Shown here piece by piece: positions 6,156 to 13,870 of a DNA stretch of 13,870 nt (positions are counted from its first letter, which is position 1; the number at the start of each line of letters is the position of its first letter). The stretch comes from Sergeia podlipaevii (taxonomy: Eukaryota > Euglenozoa > Kinetoplastea > Trypanosomatida > Trypanosomatidae). The stretch lies in assembly GCA_030849805.1 (NCBI GenBank), contig JASANZ010001757.1, forward strand, positions 1 through 13,870, read 5' to 3'. The notes beneath the pieces were generated by a model. That model made no database searches, had not been told where the DNA came from, and saw only the letters and a program-made list of their open reading frames with translations. A program made the translations under genes and the position numbers.

Positions 6156-8603
6156 TTATTCTTCCGCCAAAAGCTTGACGAGAAGCTTCGCCACGAGCTT
6201 CAGATTGTTGCGCGACTTTCTGTCCAGGGCACCGGTGTCTACATTATTGGTCCACCCAAGCACAGTGGTCAGCTCGCGCCTCGCCATTTCGAAGTGCTGT
6301 GCCTGGCGCGCATCCTTGGAGGACTGGCGCTTGAGGTTGTTGAGGTTGTCATCCCACTCAATGTAGAAGAGGTGAAGCTGGTGCACACGCAGCGGCACCG
6401 TCGCGGGCAGGCTATCCATGCCAAAGACCAGCTGAAGGCACAAGCTGAGAAAGAGGGGAAGCGTGAGGGTGCGAGGGGAAGTGATGGTGGCTTGGTTGTC
6501 AAGGCACACCTTGTTCTCCAAGAACCCAAGAAGCACAGTGATGTCGCTCGCCTCGAGCGCAACAGTAAAGGCGCCGGCCCAGTCACCCGCCTCGGCGCGC
6601 TCCACCGCACGCGCAACGAGGGTGTCGGGGTCCACAGGGGCAATCGCACCGCTGCTCTGCAGCTGTGCAATGACCGCCTTCGTGTCAGCCACCTCCTCGC
6701 GAAGAGAGCGCAACGTGCTGCTGAGCTTGGCGTTGAACTCCTTTGCGCTCGTCACCGACTTGGCGGTGCTTTCCGCTGACACCGTCAGCGAGGTGTTCAT
6801 AAGAGCACTAAACTCATGCACGCTGTTCCGTAGCTGCTTCGCGGAGGCTTCAACTGCCGCACGGAATTGGCAAGCAGAATCAGTCGAGCCCATGTTCATC
6901 GCGCTCGAGCCACCCACATCGAGTGTCTCGGCGTTCTTCGACGCCTTCTCAATAGCTGTCTTGAGCTGCTTCTGAAGAAGCGCCTTGAGTGCGGTAGAGG
7001 CAGCCGCACTGCTGCCGCCCTCCACCTCGCGCACGAAGTTGGTGATGCTGCGGACCAGCTCCTGCTGCCCTGGGGTCATTATGCCATGCTCATGGGCCTC
7101 GTCGCTAGGGGTGGCAGCTGTAGCGCTATCAGCGGCAGCGGGAGCGGCGGCGCCACCGCGCTCGAGGCGTCCGCGGTTGCGCGCAGCAAAAGTGCGTCCG
7201 CTTGCCTGTGCCTCTTCGCGCAACTTCGAGTCCTGCAGCATCCGCAAGTTGTTGGACGCGGTCTTCTGCACTGTGGTGAGATCACCAGCGAGGGTTTTCA
7301 CCTGCTCGCCAAACTTCTCGCTCTGCATACGGATGATGTTGGACGCATTCGCCTCGGAGATAGCGCTCGTCTTTGCGTCACCAAGAAGGGAGGAAGAGAC
7401 GGAGGTGACAGCAGGACTGCTCGCGGATGTCGCCGCAGCCGCCGACGCAGGCTTTTCGGAGAACCACGTCGCCACTGAACTCTTCCCAGCAGCAGCAGCC
7501 TCCGTGTTGCCAGCGCCAGCAAGTTTGTTGGCATCCAGCAGGGACTGGTAAAAGCCATCGGCGGTGCGCACCGTGACGAACAGCTCGTAGCTCACAGACT
7601 TGCTTGCTGCGCTATCGGACACCTTGCCCACATAGGTCGAGAGGCAGAGCGAGGCCCCTGGCATGCGCCAGGTGGTCACACGATGTGACTTGAGCTGTGT
7701 GCGGTGGGTCTCAATCACAACTGCGAAGCTGTGCTTTCGCGAGGCGAGTGTAATGTACTCATCGCGAGCCGTAGTGTGAATGACAAAGTCCTCAGCGGCG
7801 CCAGACTTGTCAGCAAACGTGATCTCCTGCTTGAGTGTGAACTTCTTGTTGGTATCGTTATATGTCCAGAAGCGGAGCTCCGTGTTGTTGTGTGCGGCGG
7901 TAAGCAGCAGCACCTCGCCGGCGGGCTCCTCAGTAAAGCGCTGGCCCTGAAGGAAGTAGGCAAACGTTGGAGCGGCGCCAGGGTGAGGCTCCCACGTCTT
8001 GCTTAACACACTCTTCTGCGTGTTGGCAGAGATGATGTCGAGGTGGGTGTTCTTCGCAGGAGCAAGGATCAGCTTGGCTTCGTGGTGGTAGTCAAACGTA
8101 GCGTACTTGACAGCGGTCTTTGGAGAAAGTGGGATCTTCCCCGTCGATGCACCAGTAGCCTCGTTCACCGAAAAAATGTTCTGCTGGCCTAGCACAAGCA
8201 GCTGGCCTTGCTCGCCAACGGTAGAAGCGTACAACTCTTCTTCAAAGCTGGAGTCCACCACGATCACCTGCAGCTCACCGGTAGCCTGGATGACGGGGCT
8301 AAGCAGCGCTAGACGCTTTCCACCAACCGCATAGAAAAGAATGGGGTGGGTGGGGCTCGCCTCAGTGGAGGTGACGTGGCGCACCTCTTCACAGTTCATG
8401 ACGGTATCAGTAAACTTGCCCTGGCGATTCATAATGCGCAGGGTGTTGGGCTGCTTCACGTTCATGCATTGCAGCTTCCGGTAAAAGGAAATCTGCGGAC
8501 GTACGGTATCGGAGTACTTGGCCGCGGTGACCTTGATGAGCGGAATTTCAGTCTTGCATACGATCGCATCCGCCTCGCCAACCTTAAAGGAAAGATTGTC
8601 CAT
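6156..8603 (-). CDS. EDC4/Ge-1-like mRNA-decapping scaffold
   Basis: The 815-aa protein starts at the first ATG downstream of a good splice acceptor. The frame stays open upstream but without an ATG. Residues 1 to about 355 are beta-rich with repeated hydrophobic strands, consistent with the WD40-like propeller of Ge-1. Residues 360-500 are Ala/Ser-rich, including an RG-containing segment near 474-484. Residues 415-460 and 510-645 are predicted helical or coiled coil. The C-terminal 160 residues match the Ge-1 C-terminal alpha domain: a pair of helices with ARAVERAEAGDWAGAFTVAL and a following ITVLLGFLE, as in animal and plant EDC4. In other eukaryotes Ge-1 joins DCP2 and DCP1 in P-bodies. 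Kinetoplastids lack DCP2 and decap with the ApaH-like phosphatase ALPH1, so the partner here would differ. I infer a cytoplasmic mRNA-decay role. Another propeller/coiled-coil scaffold remains possible. Confidence 0.78.
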   Translation of the reverse strand: MDNLSFKVGEADAIVCKTEIPLIKVTAAKYSDTVRPQISFYRKLQCMNVKQPNTLRIMNRQGKFTDTVMNCEEVRHVTSTEASPTHPILFYAVGGKRLALLSPVIQATGELQVIVVDSSFEEELYASTVGEQGQLLVLGQQNIFSVNEATGASTGKIPLSPKTAVKYATFDYHHEAKLILAPAKNTHLDIISANTQKSVLSKTWEPHPGAAPTFAYFLQGQRFTEEPAGEVLLLTAAHNNTELRFWTYNDTNKKFTLKQEITFADKSGAAEDFVIHTTARDEYITLASRKHSFAVVIETHRTQLKSHRVTTWRMPGASLCLSTYVGKVSDSAASKSVSYELFVTVRTADGFYQSLLDANKLAGAGNTEAAAAGKSSVATWFSEKPASAAAATSASSPAVTSVSSSLLGDAKTSAISEANASNIIRMQSEKFGEQVKTLAGDLTTVQKTASNNLRMLQDSKLREEAQASGRTFAARNRGRLERGGAAAPAAADSATAATPSDEAHEHGIMTPGQQELVRSITNFVREVEGGSSAAASTALKALLQKQLKTAIEKASKNAETLDVGGSSAMNMGSTDSACQFRAAVEASAKQLRNSVHEFSALMNTSLTVSAESTAKSVTSAKEFNAKLSSTLRSLREEVADTKAVIAQLQSSGAIAPVDPDTLVARAVERAEAGDWAGAFTVALEASDITVLLGFLENKVCLDNQATITSPRTLTLPLFLSLCLQLVFGMDSLPATVPLRVHQLHLFYIEWDDNLNNLKRQSSKDARQAQHFEMARRELTTVLGWTNNVDTGALDRKSRNNLKLVAKLLVKLLAEE

Positions 8604-9143
8604 GATTATATGTATGTATACTCTCTTTTTATTTTTTTTCTTTCTTTTGGTGTATGTATATATATGTATGTAATGCTGTGTGCAACTAATGCAGATTCGT
8701 GCTACGTGGCAACAACAACAAAAAAAGAAAAAATTCAAGCACACAAGCAAAAAAAAGAGTATATAATACTAATATAATATAAGTTACTTCTTAAAAAAAA
8801 AAAAGGATCCCAACTAAAGATACTCTTTTAAACCTCATTTTGAAAAAGAAACAAAAAACGGAAACAAACAAGCGGCAAGTAAGTAGAATATGACATACAC
8901 ACACAAGAAAAAAAAAAAACCTGAAAGCAGCAGAAAAAAAAATCGTACATACTCGTCATTTTTGGGTGTTGTAAAAGAACAAAGTATAGTATACACGCAT
9001 AATAAGGATTAGAAAAAAGTGGTTAGGTTTTTTTTTTAACTACCGTCAGTTGTGATAATAATTGTACTGATAATAGCATTTTTAAACGAGCATTAACACA
9101 ACCATTTTGTAGTCCTCACACATCACACATCACTAAATCATCT
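8604..9143. other. Spacer between the RPC5-like and EDC4-like genes
   Basis: This 540-bp AT-rich sequence has several A runs of 9-12 bases. On the minus strand it should contain the short 3' UTR of the RPC5-like gene and the splice acceptor and 5' UTR of the EDC4-like gene. I see no open frame of substance and no RNA gene. Confidence 0.75.
8702..8735 (-). promoter_or_regulatory. Candidate trans-splice acceptor for the EDC4-like gene
   Basis: On the minus strand a T-rich tract (AATTTTTTCTTTTTTTG, then three GTT-type units) ends in CCACGTAG, with AG at 8703-8702. The resulting 98-nt 5' UTR has no upstream ATG, which supports the ATG at 8603 as the start. This is the most convincing acceptor in the window. 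Confidence 0.6.
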
Positions 9144-11168
9144 TTACTCCATATTAGGGGCTTCACCAACCTTCAGGTACCACAGTCGCTCCCCTTGCCG
9201 ATACTCAGCCACTTCGGAAACAATGCGTTGCACCACCTGCGAAGGAACCGGCTCTGCGCCATCGCCCTGCTGCGCCTCCAGACGAGCCAGCACCGCTCGT
9301 GTTTCAAAGGTCTGTAGCTCAAGCAATAACTCCAGAACCCTCGGACGAAATCGATCAACGGTAGGCTCGCCAAGAGACTGAAGCACCCATGTAGTCCTTG
9401 TAAACTCACGGACGCTGGACTGAAGGCCAATGCGCAGGGCATCGCGGGAAACGTGTGGAAAGTGAGCGTCACGCTCGCGAAGCACAAGCTGCTTCGCACG
9501 CATCTTATGAAGAACACCATGTTCGGCAAACAATGTCCGGATGCAGTGGCGTACTGTGGCTACTTCCGCCTCGCTTACGGTCGCTGATCCTCCTCCGCCG
9601 GGCACCTGCTGCTGTTGCTGTTTTTGAGAAGGCACATGAGCAACGGGGGCACCCCGGACGACACCACCGATGGCGTTGGCACGGCCTGTTCCGGCACCGC
9701 CAGAAGAGGCACGCGATGCAAGATATAAGGTAGGAGGCTGGCGATGAGCATTGATGTATGGCACATGCGTCATAATCTGAGGAACCCGTGCGGCCCACGC
9801 CTCACGCTGCGCCGCTTCCTCGGCAGGAAAGCTGGACCGGAAAAGCTCAATCGCCTCGTTGCGTTCCTGGGGATCGGCCGCCACGTACTTGAGCCGCCAG
9901 CGACGCTGAGAAGGGTCCTTCTCCTGCGCGTTCAACTCGCTCACGGTTTCCAGAATATCCTTTGCCGCGCGGCGTAGAACAGAGGATAGCACAAGCTGAT
10001 TGAGCTGCGCGCGGCTTATGGCACCATCCACGCTTTGCGAAAAAACAGCAAGTACGACTTCGCGGAGCGCGGCAGTTAGGCCTTTGAAGAATTCGCACCG
10101 CCGACTCACCCATACACCGTGCATATTCGTGGCGTATACTTTGAGTGCATCCACGAGTTGCGCATCTGGCACTTTGTTTCCGTTCACATCCGCTGTCCCA
10201 TCAGAAAGCGGTCTCGTGACATTTGCGGACACCACGTTGAGAGGAAGTACCTGGCATCGATCCATGAGCTGTTGCACTTGTTCGAGAACCGACGACCTAT
10301 CGGCAAAGCGCCGGATAATGGTAGACGAAGCGACGTCTTCGCCACCGGTGATGCCGCCAGATGTGAGAATCTCTGGTGGATACAGAGAGTTCTCCACTTC
10401 CTTCGAGTTTTTCGAAAGTGTCTCCAATTTAGCAGCAGATTCCAGTGAAGATGAAATCAAACGCTTTCGTAACGTCGCGCTTTCCACTGAAGTTGCTGGG
10501 AAAAGGTTTATCTCACGCGCAGTCGCTGCGTCGCTGTTGAGCATCGCGCTTCTCTGACGAAGCAACTCACGTTGAATTCTATCTGAGCCCGCAAGACCAG
10601 GAATAACCGGGGATGTATGAGTGCTGCAAAAGTGTTTATCGACGCGAAGTGCGCCTTTTCGTGTCTCTGGTGCTGCACCATCTGCCTGTGCAGACACCCC
10701 AGCGCTGACGCCATTTCCCACTGCTGGCGTAAATTGCTGAATCGTAGACACTGGCGTTAAGTGGATACCTCCATTAAATATCCTGCCAACCATATACTCT
10801 GAACGGGGATGAAAGGGTTGAGATTGAAGTGTGTATTCGTACACGTGCTGCTTTGTGTCTGACATGCCGTTTGCTGAGTCCTCACGACTTTCCCTAAATG
10901 AGCTTGAACCAAACGTGTCTAAAGAGCAGCGCATTGTTAGACGCGACATGGGTGATAAAACACTGTTCGTGCCACCGCCATGACCTCCCTCTGGCACTCC
11001 ACTAGTGCAAAAGAGTTTCGCCTCGTTCATTTCATATGGACGTTGCTTCTGTCGCATTGGATATTGGAAAACGTGGCAATTATTTGCCAGCGAGGGAGAA
11101 AAATAGATGCCAAACGATGCAACCACTTCATCATCGCCCTCTACTTTTGCAGGTCCACCAAAGAACAT
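9144..11168 (-). CDS. RPC5: RNA polymerase III subunit RPC5/RPC37-like
   Basis: The 674-aa protein starts at the first ATG (MFFGGPAK); the open frame upstream begins only at TTG. Residues 12-150 fit the Sin-N/RPC5 N-terminal fold: EVVASFGIYFSPSLANNCHVF followed by QYPMR, and later GGIHLTPVSTIQQFTP. These correspond to the conserved 'LFQYP' and 'LTPV..I.QLRP' blocks through which RPC5 dimerises with RPC4. Residues 345-445 (GVWVSRRCEF onward, ending in WRLKYV) resemble the winged-helix part that follows. Residues 530-674 form a helical C-terminal extension. The length is near animal RPC5 (about 700 aa) and far above yeast Rpc37 (about 280). The expected role is Pol III initiation and termination on tRNA, 5S and, in trypanosomatids, U-snRNA genes, in the nucleus. 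A Gln run (516-521) and Gly-rich linker (470-528) separate the domains. Confidence 0.83.
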   Translation of the reverse strand: MFFGGPAKVEGDDEVVASFGIYFSPSLANNCHVFQYPMRQKQRPYEMNEAKLFCTSGVPEGGHGGGTNSVLSPMSRLTMRCSLDTFGSSSFRESREDSANGMSDTKQHVYEYTLQSQPFHPRSEYMVGRIFNGGIHLTPVSTIQQFTPAVGNGVSAGVSAQADGAAPETRKGALRVDKHFCSTHTSPVIPGLAGSDRIQRELLRQRSAMLNSDAATAREINLFPATSVESATLRKRLISSSLESAAKLETLSKNSKEVENSLYPPEILTSGGITGGEDVASSTIIRRFADRSSVLEQVQQLMDRCQVLPLNVVSANVTRPLSDGTADVNGNKVPDAQLVDALKVYATNMHGVWVSRRCEFFKGLTAALREVVLAVFSQSVDGAISRAQLNQLVLSSVLRRAAKDILETVSELNAQEKDPSQRRWRLKYVAADPQERNEAIELFRSSFPAEEAAQREAWAARVPQIMTHVPYINAHRQPPTLYLASRASSGGAGTGRANAIGGVVRGAPVAHVPSQKQQQQQVPGGGGSATVSEAEVATVRHCIRTLFAEHGVLHKMRAKQLVLRERDAHFPHVSRDALRIGLQSSVREFTRTTWVLQSLGEPTVDRFRPRVLELLLELQTFETRAVLARLEAQQGDGAEPVPSQVVQRIVSEVAEYRQGERLWYLKVGEAPNME

Positions 11169-11972
11169 CTTCAAGCAAAAAATTGACAAAGAGAGAAGAT
11201 AGAGTTTTTTTTTGTAAAAAAAAAGCAACTTTGGAAGCTTGGAGAAAAAATAAAAATGATATGTACGTCACTTTTATGTTTCCTCCTCCCTCTCACCTGC
11301 ACACAGCAACCTATGTTTTTTTATTTGGTACAACTTTATTGACAGCTGTGTCAACCTACGGTACTTGGCAAACAGTTTGAGCAGAAGATAAATAAATAAA
11401 ATGAAAAAAAAAAGTAAAAGGAGAAAATGCACTTGAAAAGAAAAGTCCCCAAAAAATAATGAAACAGCAGCAACAAACAAGTAATGGAAATATGTATTAT
11501 ATTTTTTAAAGAAAAAATGTTGCATTGGGTTGAAGAAAATCACTTAATATATGTTATCATCATAACAACAAAGGCAAATAGTAGCCATCTTCACCATTTC
11601 TTATCGAAATCAGAACAGTTAGTAGCACATTGAAAATAAAAAGCTGCTAAAAAAGATCACTTTTTATGAGATGGATGTTTGACTTTTTTATCTACAAGGG
11701 AACTCAATAACTGTAAAACAAACAGCACTTCTGAGTGCTTTCTTAAATAGCGAGCGCACAGTTTTCAGAGCCTATTTTGACTTTCATTTGTACCAAACAT
11801 TTCTATGCTCAAAACTGGTCAAATGAAATCCCCAATACATAACACAATAATTATTTTTTAAGTAGTAACAGTAAAAAGTAATCTCGTGCTTGCGAAAAAA
11901 AAAAAGGGTCTGAGAATATTAAAACACAAAAAAGAGTTTCTTTTTCGGTTTCTCTCTCGTACAGCGTTTTTT
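11169..11972. other. Spacer between the TM9 and RPC5-like genes
   Basis: This 804-bp AT-rich sequence should carry, on the minus strand, the 3' UTR of the TM9 gene and the splice acceptor and 5' UTR of the RPC5-like gene. A coding-strand pyrimidine-rich block lies at about 11430-11380. I found no convincing open frame, tRNA or other RNA gene. Confidence 0.75.
11238..11258 (-). promoter_or_regulatory. Candidate trans-splice acceptor for the RPC5-like gene
   Basis: On the minus strand CATTTTTATTTTTTCTCC is followed by AAG, with AG at 11239-11238. The 69-nt 5' UTR has no upstream ATG. A second pyrimidine tract further down (about 11203-11184) ends in an AG directly before the ATG. Using it would leave almost no native leader, so I prefer the upstream site. 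Confidence 0.45.
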
Positions 11973-13748
11973 TCACTCATCCTTCATGCGTACGTATATT
12001 CTTTTGACAAATACAGATGCTGCAAAGTAGGCAATAGCTCCCCCAACGGTGGCGATCATAACAGCAAGTGAAGTACTATATGAAAAGAAAAATGCAAACA
12101 TAAACATGCCATTCATCTTTGTTTTAAAAAAATAAAAATAGAGGGAATACACTAAAACGTAAAATGCGCAAGATGCACCAAATCCAACAGACATCCATCT
12201 CCATTGATGATTTTCGGTCGATAGCAATACAAATGTTGCTGCAATGGACACGCAGATAGTCACAATCACAAAAATAACACTTGTGAAAACTAAGAATCCA
12301 TAAAGATAATAAAGTTTATATAGCCAAATAGAACTGAAAACTAAATGAAGCTCAACAAAAATAGTGGCAAAGGGCAATATTCCACTAGCCACAAGTAAAA
12401 GGTGTGGCTTTGAAAAAATATTACGAGGGCGTGGAATTATTCGAGGAATATGATTGATGTGTGGAGCAATGCGCTTCTTTTCGCCACGGCGATAATAGTA
12501 TCGACTCAGCATTGTCCCAGCCAGAGTAAATGGGCAGGATACAAAAAGCCACACCGCCAATACGTAGAGAATACCGGAGATGTGTACGACTTGAGCAGAA
12601 CCGTAAATAGCGGCAAGCACGTTTGTAAACAACCACCCCAAAAGAAGATACCCTGGATACAGCGTCACCGTAAGAAAAAGACATCGAATCCACTTGCTCG
12701 ACAGCGGCGCGGAATATGCGCTAAACTCCATAAACTGATAGCCCGACACAAATCCAGCGATAAAGCTTGCAAATCCATATGCGATAATAATATATGTGAT
12801 TTTCCTGTGATTCGGTGAGGGATGCATGCTATCCAGTACTGCGATACCAATACCAATGAAAATGGTGGTCAACAATTGAATACCCGAACCAAGAAATGCG
12901 CACAACACGCTGGAATAGCGTGGGATGCGAAAAACATCTGCATAAAGTTGCCTCCATCCTGATTCATCAATGGTGTCATGTCCTTCGTACTGCAGCTTTC
13001 TGTCTTCATCAATTTTTGCGTAGTCCTTTCGAAGAGTACGAAACACAATTACGGTCGCCAGCAGTACGAGGCCCAACACAATCATTACCGAGTTCCCAAT
13101 GGAAAGCCAACGGATTTTTGGCTGAAAGACATATTGATCAACATATGACGTAAATCTGTCTTCGAATTTAATAGTGGAGGGCGAAAAATGCACGGAATAG
13201 GAAAATGAATAAGTGTCATGCGCCTTTAATGGAGAAAGCATTCCTGTTTTTAGTGTAACGTTTACAATCTGGTTCTGATTGATACCAAAATAAAACGCAC
13301 GATGCAGATAAATAAACCGCGCTCCCCCTTCGCCCACTTTGCCAAAAGCACCCCAGACAGGGAGGTCATCGATAACCAGCTGGTAAGAATAGTGCTCCCC
13401 AATCATTGTTTCCCAACGGGCAATTTCATTTTCATCGGGTTTAAATGTACAAATCAGCGAGTTCTCCAGAGATTTTTCAAACTCAATATCAGTGGAGAGT
13501 TCAAATAGGTCGTCTCCAGCAAGCGCTTGGCCAATGGACGGTGCCATTGGAATGTCTTTTTTTGCATGGCATCCGGGCTCTTTGAAAAAGTCGTAAGTTT
13601 CAAAAGAGTTATGAAACGGTCCAATCTTATTTGCATACACTTTCACGCTTTCACCTTTCTTATAAACGTGCGTTTCGTCATTTGCAATTGTCAACGTAAT
13701 GCCCAACAGTACCAGTATAACTGCTACAGGATATTGAGCGCGAACCAT
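11973..13748 (-). CDS. TM9 superfamily (nonaspanin/EMP70) endomembrane protein
   Basis: The 591-aa protein has the family's usual length and layout. Residues 1-22 are a signal peptide (ILVLLGITLTIA core). Residues 23-213 form the lumenal domain, with one N-glycosylation motif (NVT at 163). Nine membrane segments follow, at roughly 216-236, 278-303, 317-339, 353-374, 383-410, 450-472, 482-509, 519-541 and 548-578. Family motifs are clear: SGWRQLYADVFRIPR before segment 2, FVELHLVFSSIW and YYLYGFLVF between segments 6 and 7, and LLSTENHQWRWMS before segment 8. The C-terminus KDE fits the KxD/E signal that retains TM9 proteins in the Golgi by binding COPI. The likely site is Golgi/endosome, with a role in sorting membrane proteins. 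The gene is visibly more AT-rich than its three neighbours. Confidence 0.95.
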   Translation of the reverse strand: MVRAQYPVAVILVLLGITLTIANDETHVYKKGESVKVYANKIGPFHNSFETYDFFKEPGCHAKKDIPMAPSIGQALAGDDLFELSTDIEFEKSLENSLICTFKPDENEIARWETMIGEHYSYQLVIDDLPVWGAFGKVGEGGARFIYLHRAFYFGINQNQIVNVTLKTGMLSPLKAHDTYSFSYSVHFSPSTIKFEDRFTSYVDQYVFQPKIRWLSIGNSVMIVLGLVLLATVIVFRTLRKDYAKIDEDRKLQYEGHDTIDESGWRQLYADVFRIPRYSSVLCAFLGSGIQLLTTIFIGIGIAVLDSMHPSPNHRKITYIIIAYGFASFIAGFVSGYQFMEFSAYSAPLSSKWIRCLFLTVTLYPGYLLLGWLFTNVLAAIYGSAQVVHISGILYVLAVWLFVSCPFTLAGTMLSRYYYRRGEKKRIAPHINHIPRIIPRPRNIFSKPHLLLVASGILPFATIFVELHLVFSSIWLYKLYYLYGFLVFTSVIFVIVTICVSIAATFVLLSTENHQWRWMSVGFGASCAFYVLVYSLYFYFFKTKMNGMFMFAFFFSYSTSLAVMIATVGGAIAYFAASVFVKRIYVRMKDE

Positions 13749-13758
13749 TTTACAAAAT

Positions 13759-13773
13759 TATATATATATATAT
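13759..13773. repeat. TA dinucleotide run in the TM9 5' leader
   Basis: An uninterrupted TA run of 15 bases lies about ten bases upstream of the TM9 start codon. Confidence 0.9.
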
Positions 13774-13827
13774 CTTGTTCGACCTATCTTACTTTCTATA
13801 TATGTATGTACGTTTTCTTTCTTTGTT

Positions 13828-13849
13828 CTACAAGCAAAAATAATAACAA
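13828..13849 (-). promoter_or_regulatory. Candidate trans-splice acceptor for the TM9 gene
   Basis: On the minus strand TTATTATTTTTGCTTGT is followed by AG at 13829-13828. The resulting 79-nt 5' UTR has no upstream ATG, which supports the chosen start. Confidence 0.55.
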
Positions 13850-13870
13850 TTTTTTTCTACTGATTGTCTA

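Larger units (their letters stand above)
13749..13870. other. 5' leader and splice region of the TM9 gene
   Basis: Short AT-rich flank at the right window edge. It contains a TA microsatellite just upstream of the ATG and a candidate splice acceptor. The upstream gene lies outside the window. Confidence 0.75.

Noticed and set aside
6294..7551. Plus-strand open frames opposite the EDC4-like gene
   Set aside because: They are antisense shadows of Ala-rich GC-rich coding sequence with no domain resemblance.
8604..8750. N-terminal extension of the EDC4-like protein by 49 residues
   Set aside because: The extension begins at TTG, contains translated low-complexity UTR sequence, and is interrupted by a strong splice acceptor at 8703-8702.
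11169..11228. N-terminal extension of the RPC5-like protein by 20 residues
   Set aside because: It starts at TTG rather than ATG and translates pyrimidine- and A-rich leader sequence.

Overview
This window looks like nuclear DNA from a trypanosomatid (kinetoplastid) protist. Four long, intronless genes of unrelated function all lie on the minus strand, head to tail. They are separated by AT-rich, low-complexity spacers of 0.5 to 1.7 kb. Each start codon is preceded on the coding strand by a pyrimidine-rich tract and an AG, the signature of spliced-leader trans-splicing within a polycistronic unit. The proteins resemble eukaryotic families throughout. I cannot name the genus. The contrast between GC-rich coding and AT/poly-A-rich non-coding DNA is unlike typical Leishmania spacers, but it is not diagnostic.

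Transcription runs right to left. The genes in transcription order are: a TM9 superfamily (nonaspanin/EMP70) membrane protein (13748-11973); an RNA polymerase III subunit RPC5/RPC37-like protein (11168-9144); an EDC4/Ge-1-like mRNA-decapping scaffold (8603-6156); and an adenylate kinase 7-like protein with Rossmann, adenylate kinase and Dpy-30 domains (4423-1025), probably flagellar. Positions 1-1024 are the 3' flank of the last gene, with no gene I can support.

The spacers hold microsatellites (CA, GA, TA, CT, AAT, GTT), homopolymer runs and candidate splice acceptors. The 1.7 kb spacer between the EDC4-like and AK7-like genes also contains a 69-bp sequence present twice, separated by a single N next to a poly-C run. 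This looks like two contig ends with the same sequence that were never merged.

The four genes do not form a pathway (secretory membrane traffic, tRNA/5S transcription, mRNA decay, flagellar nucleotide metabolism). That is normal for a trypanosomatid unit, where neighbours share transcription but not function. I found no evidence of a mobile element, CRISPR array, tRNA or novel multi-gene system. The points most worth a second look are the Ge-1-like protein in a lineage that decaps with an ApaH-like phosphatase rather than DCP2, the strongly expanded AK7, the long animal-sized RPC5, and the assembly artefact.
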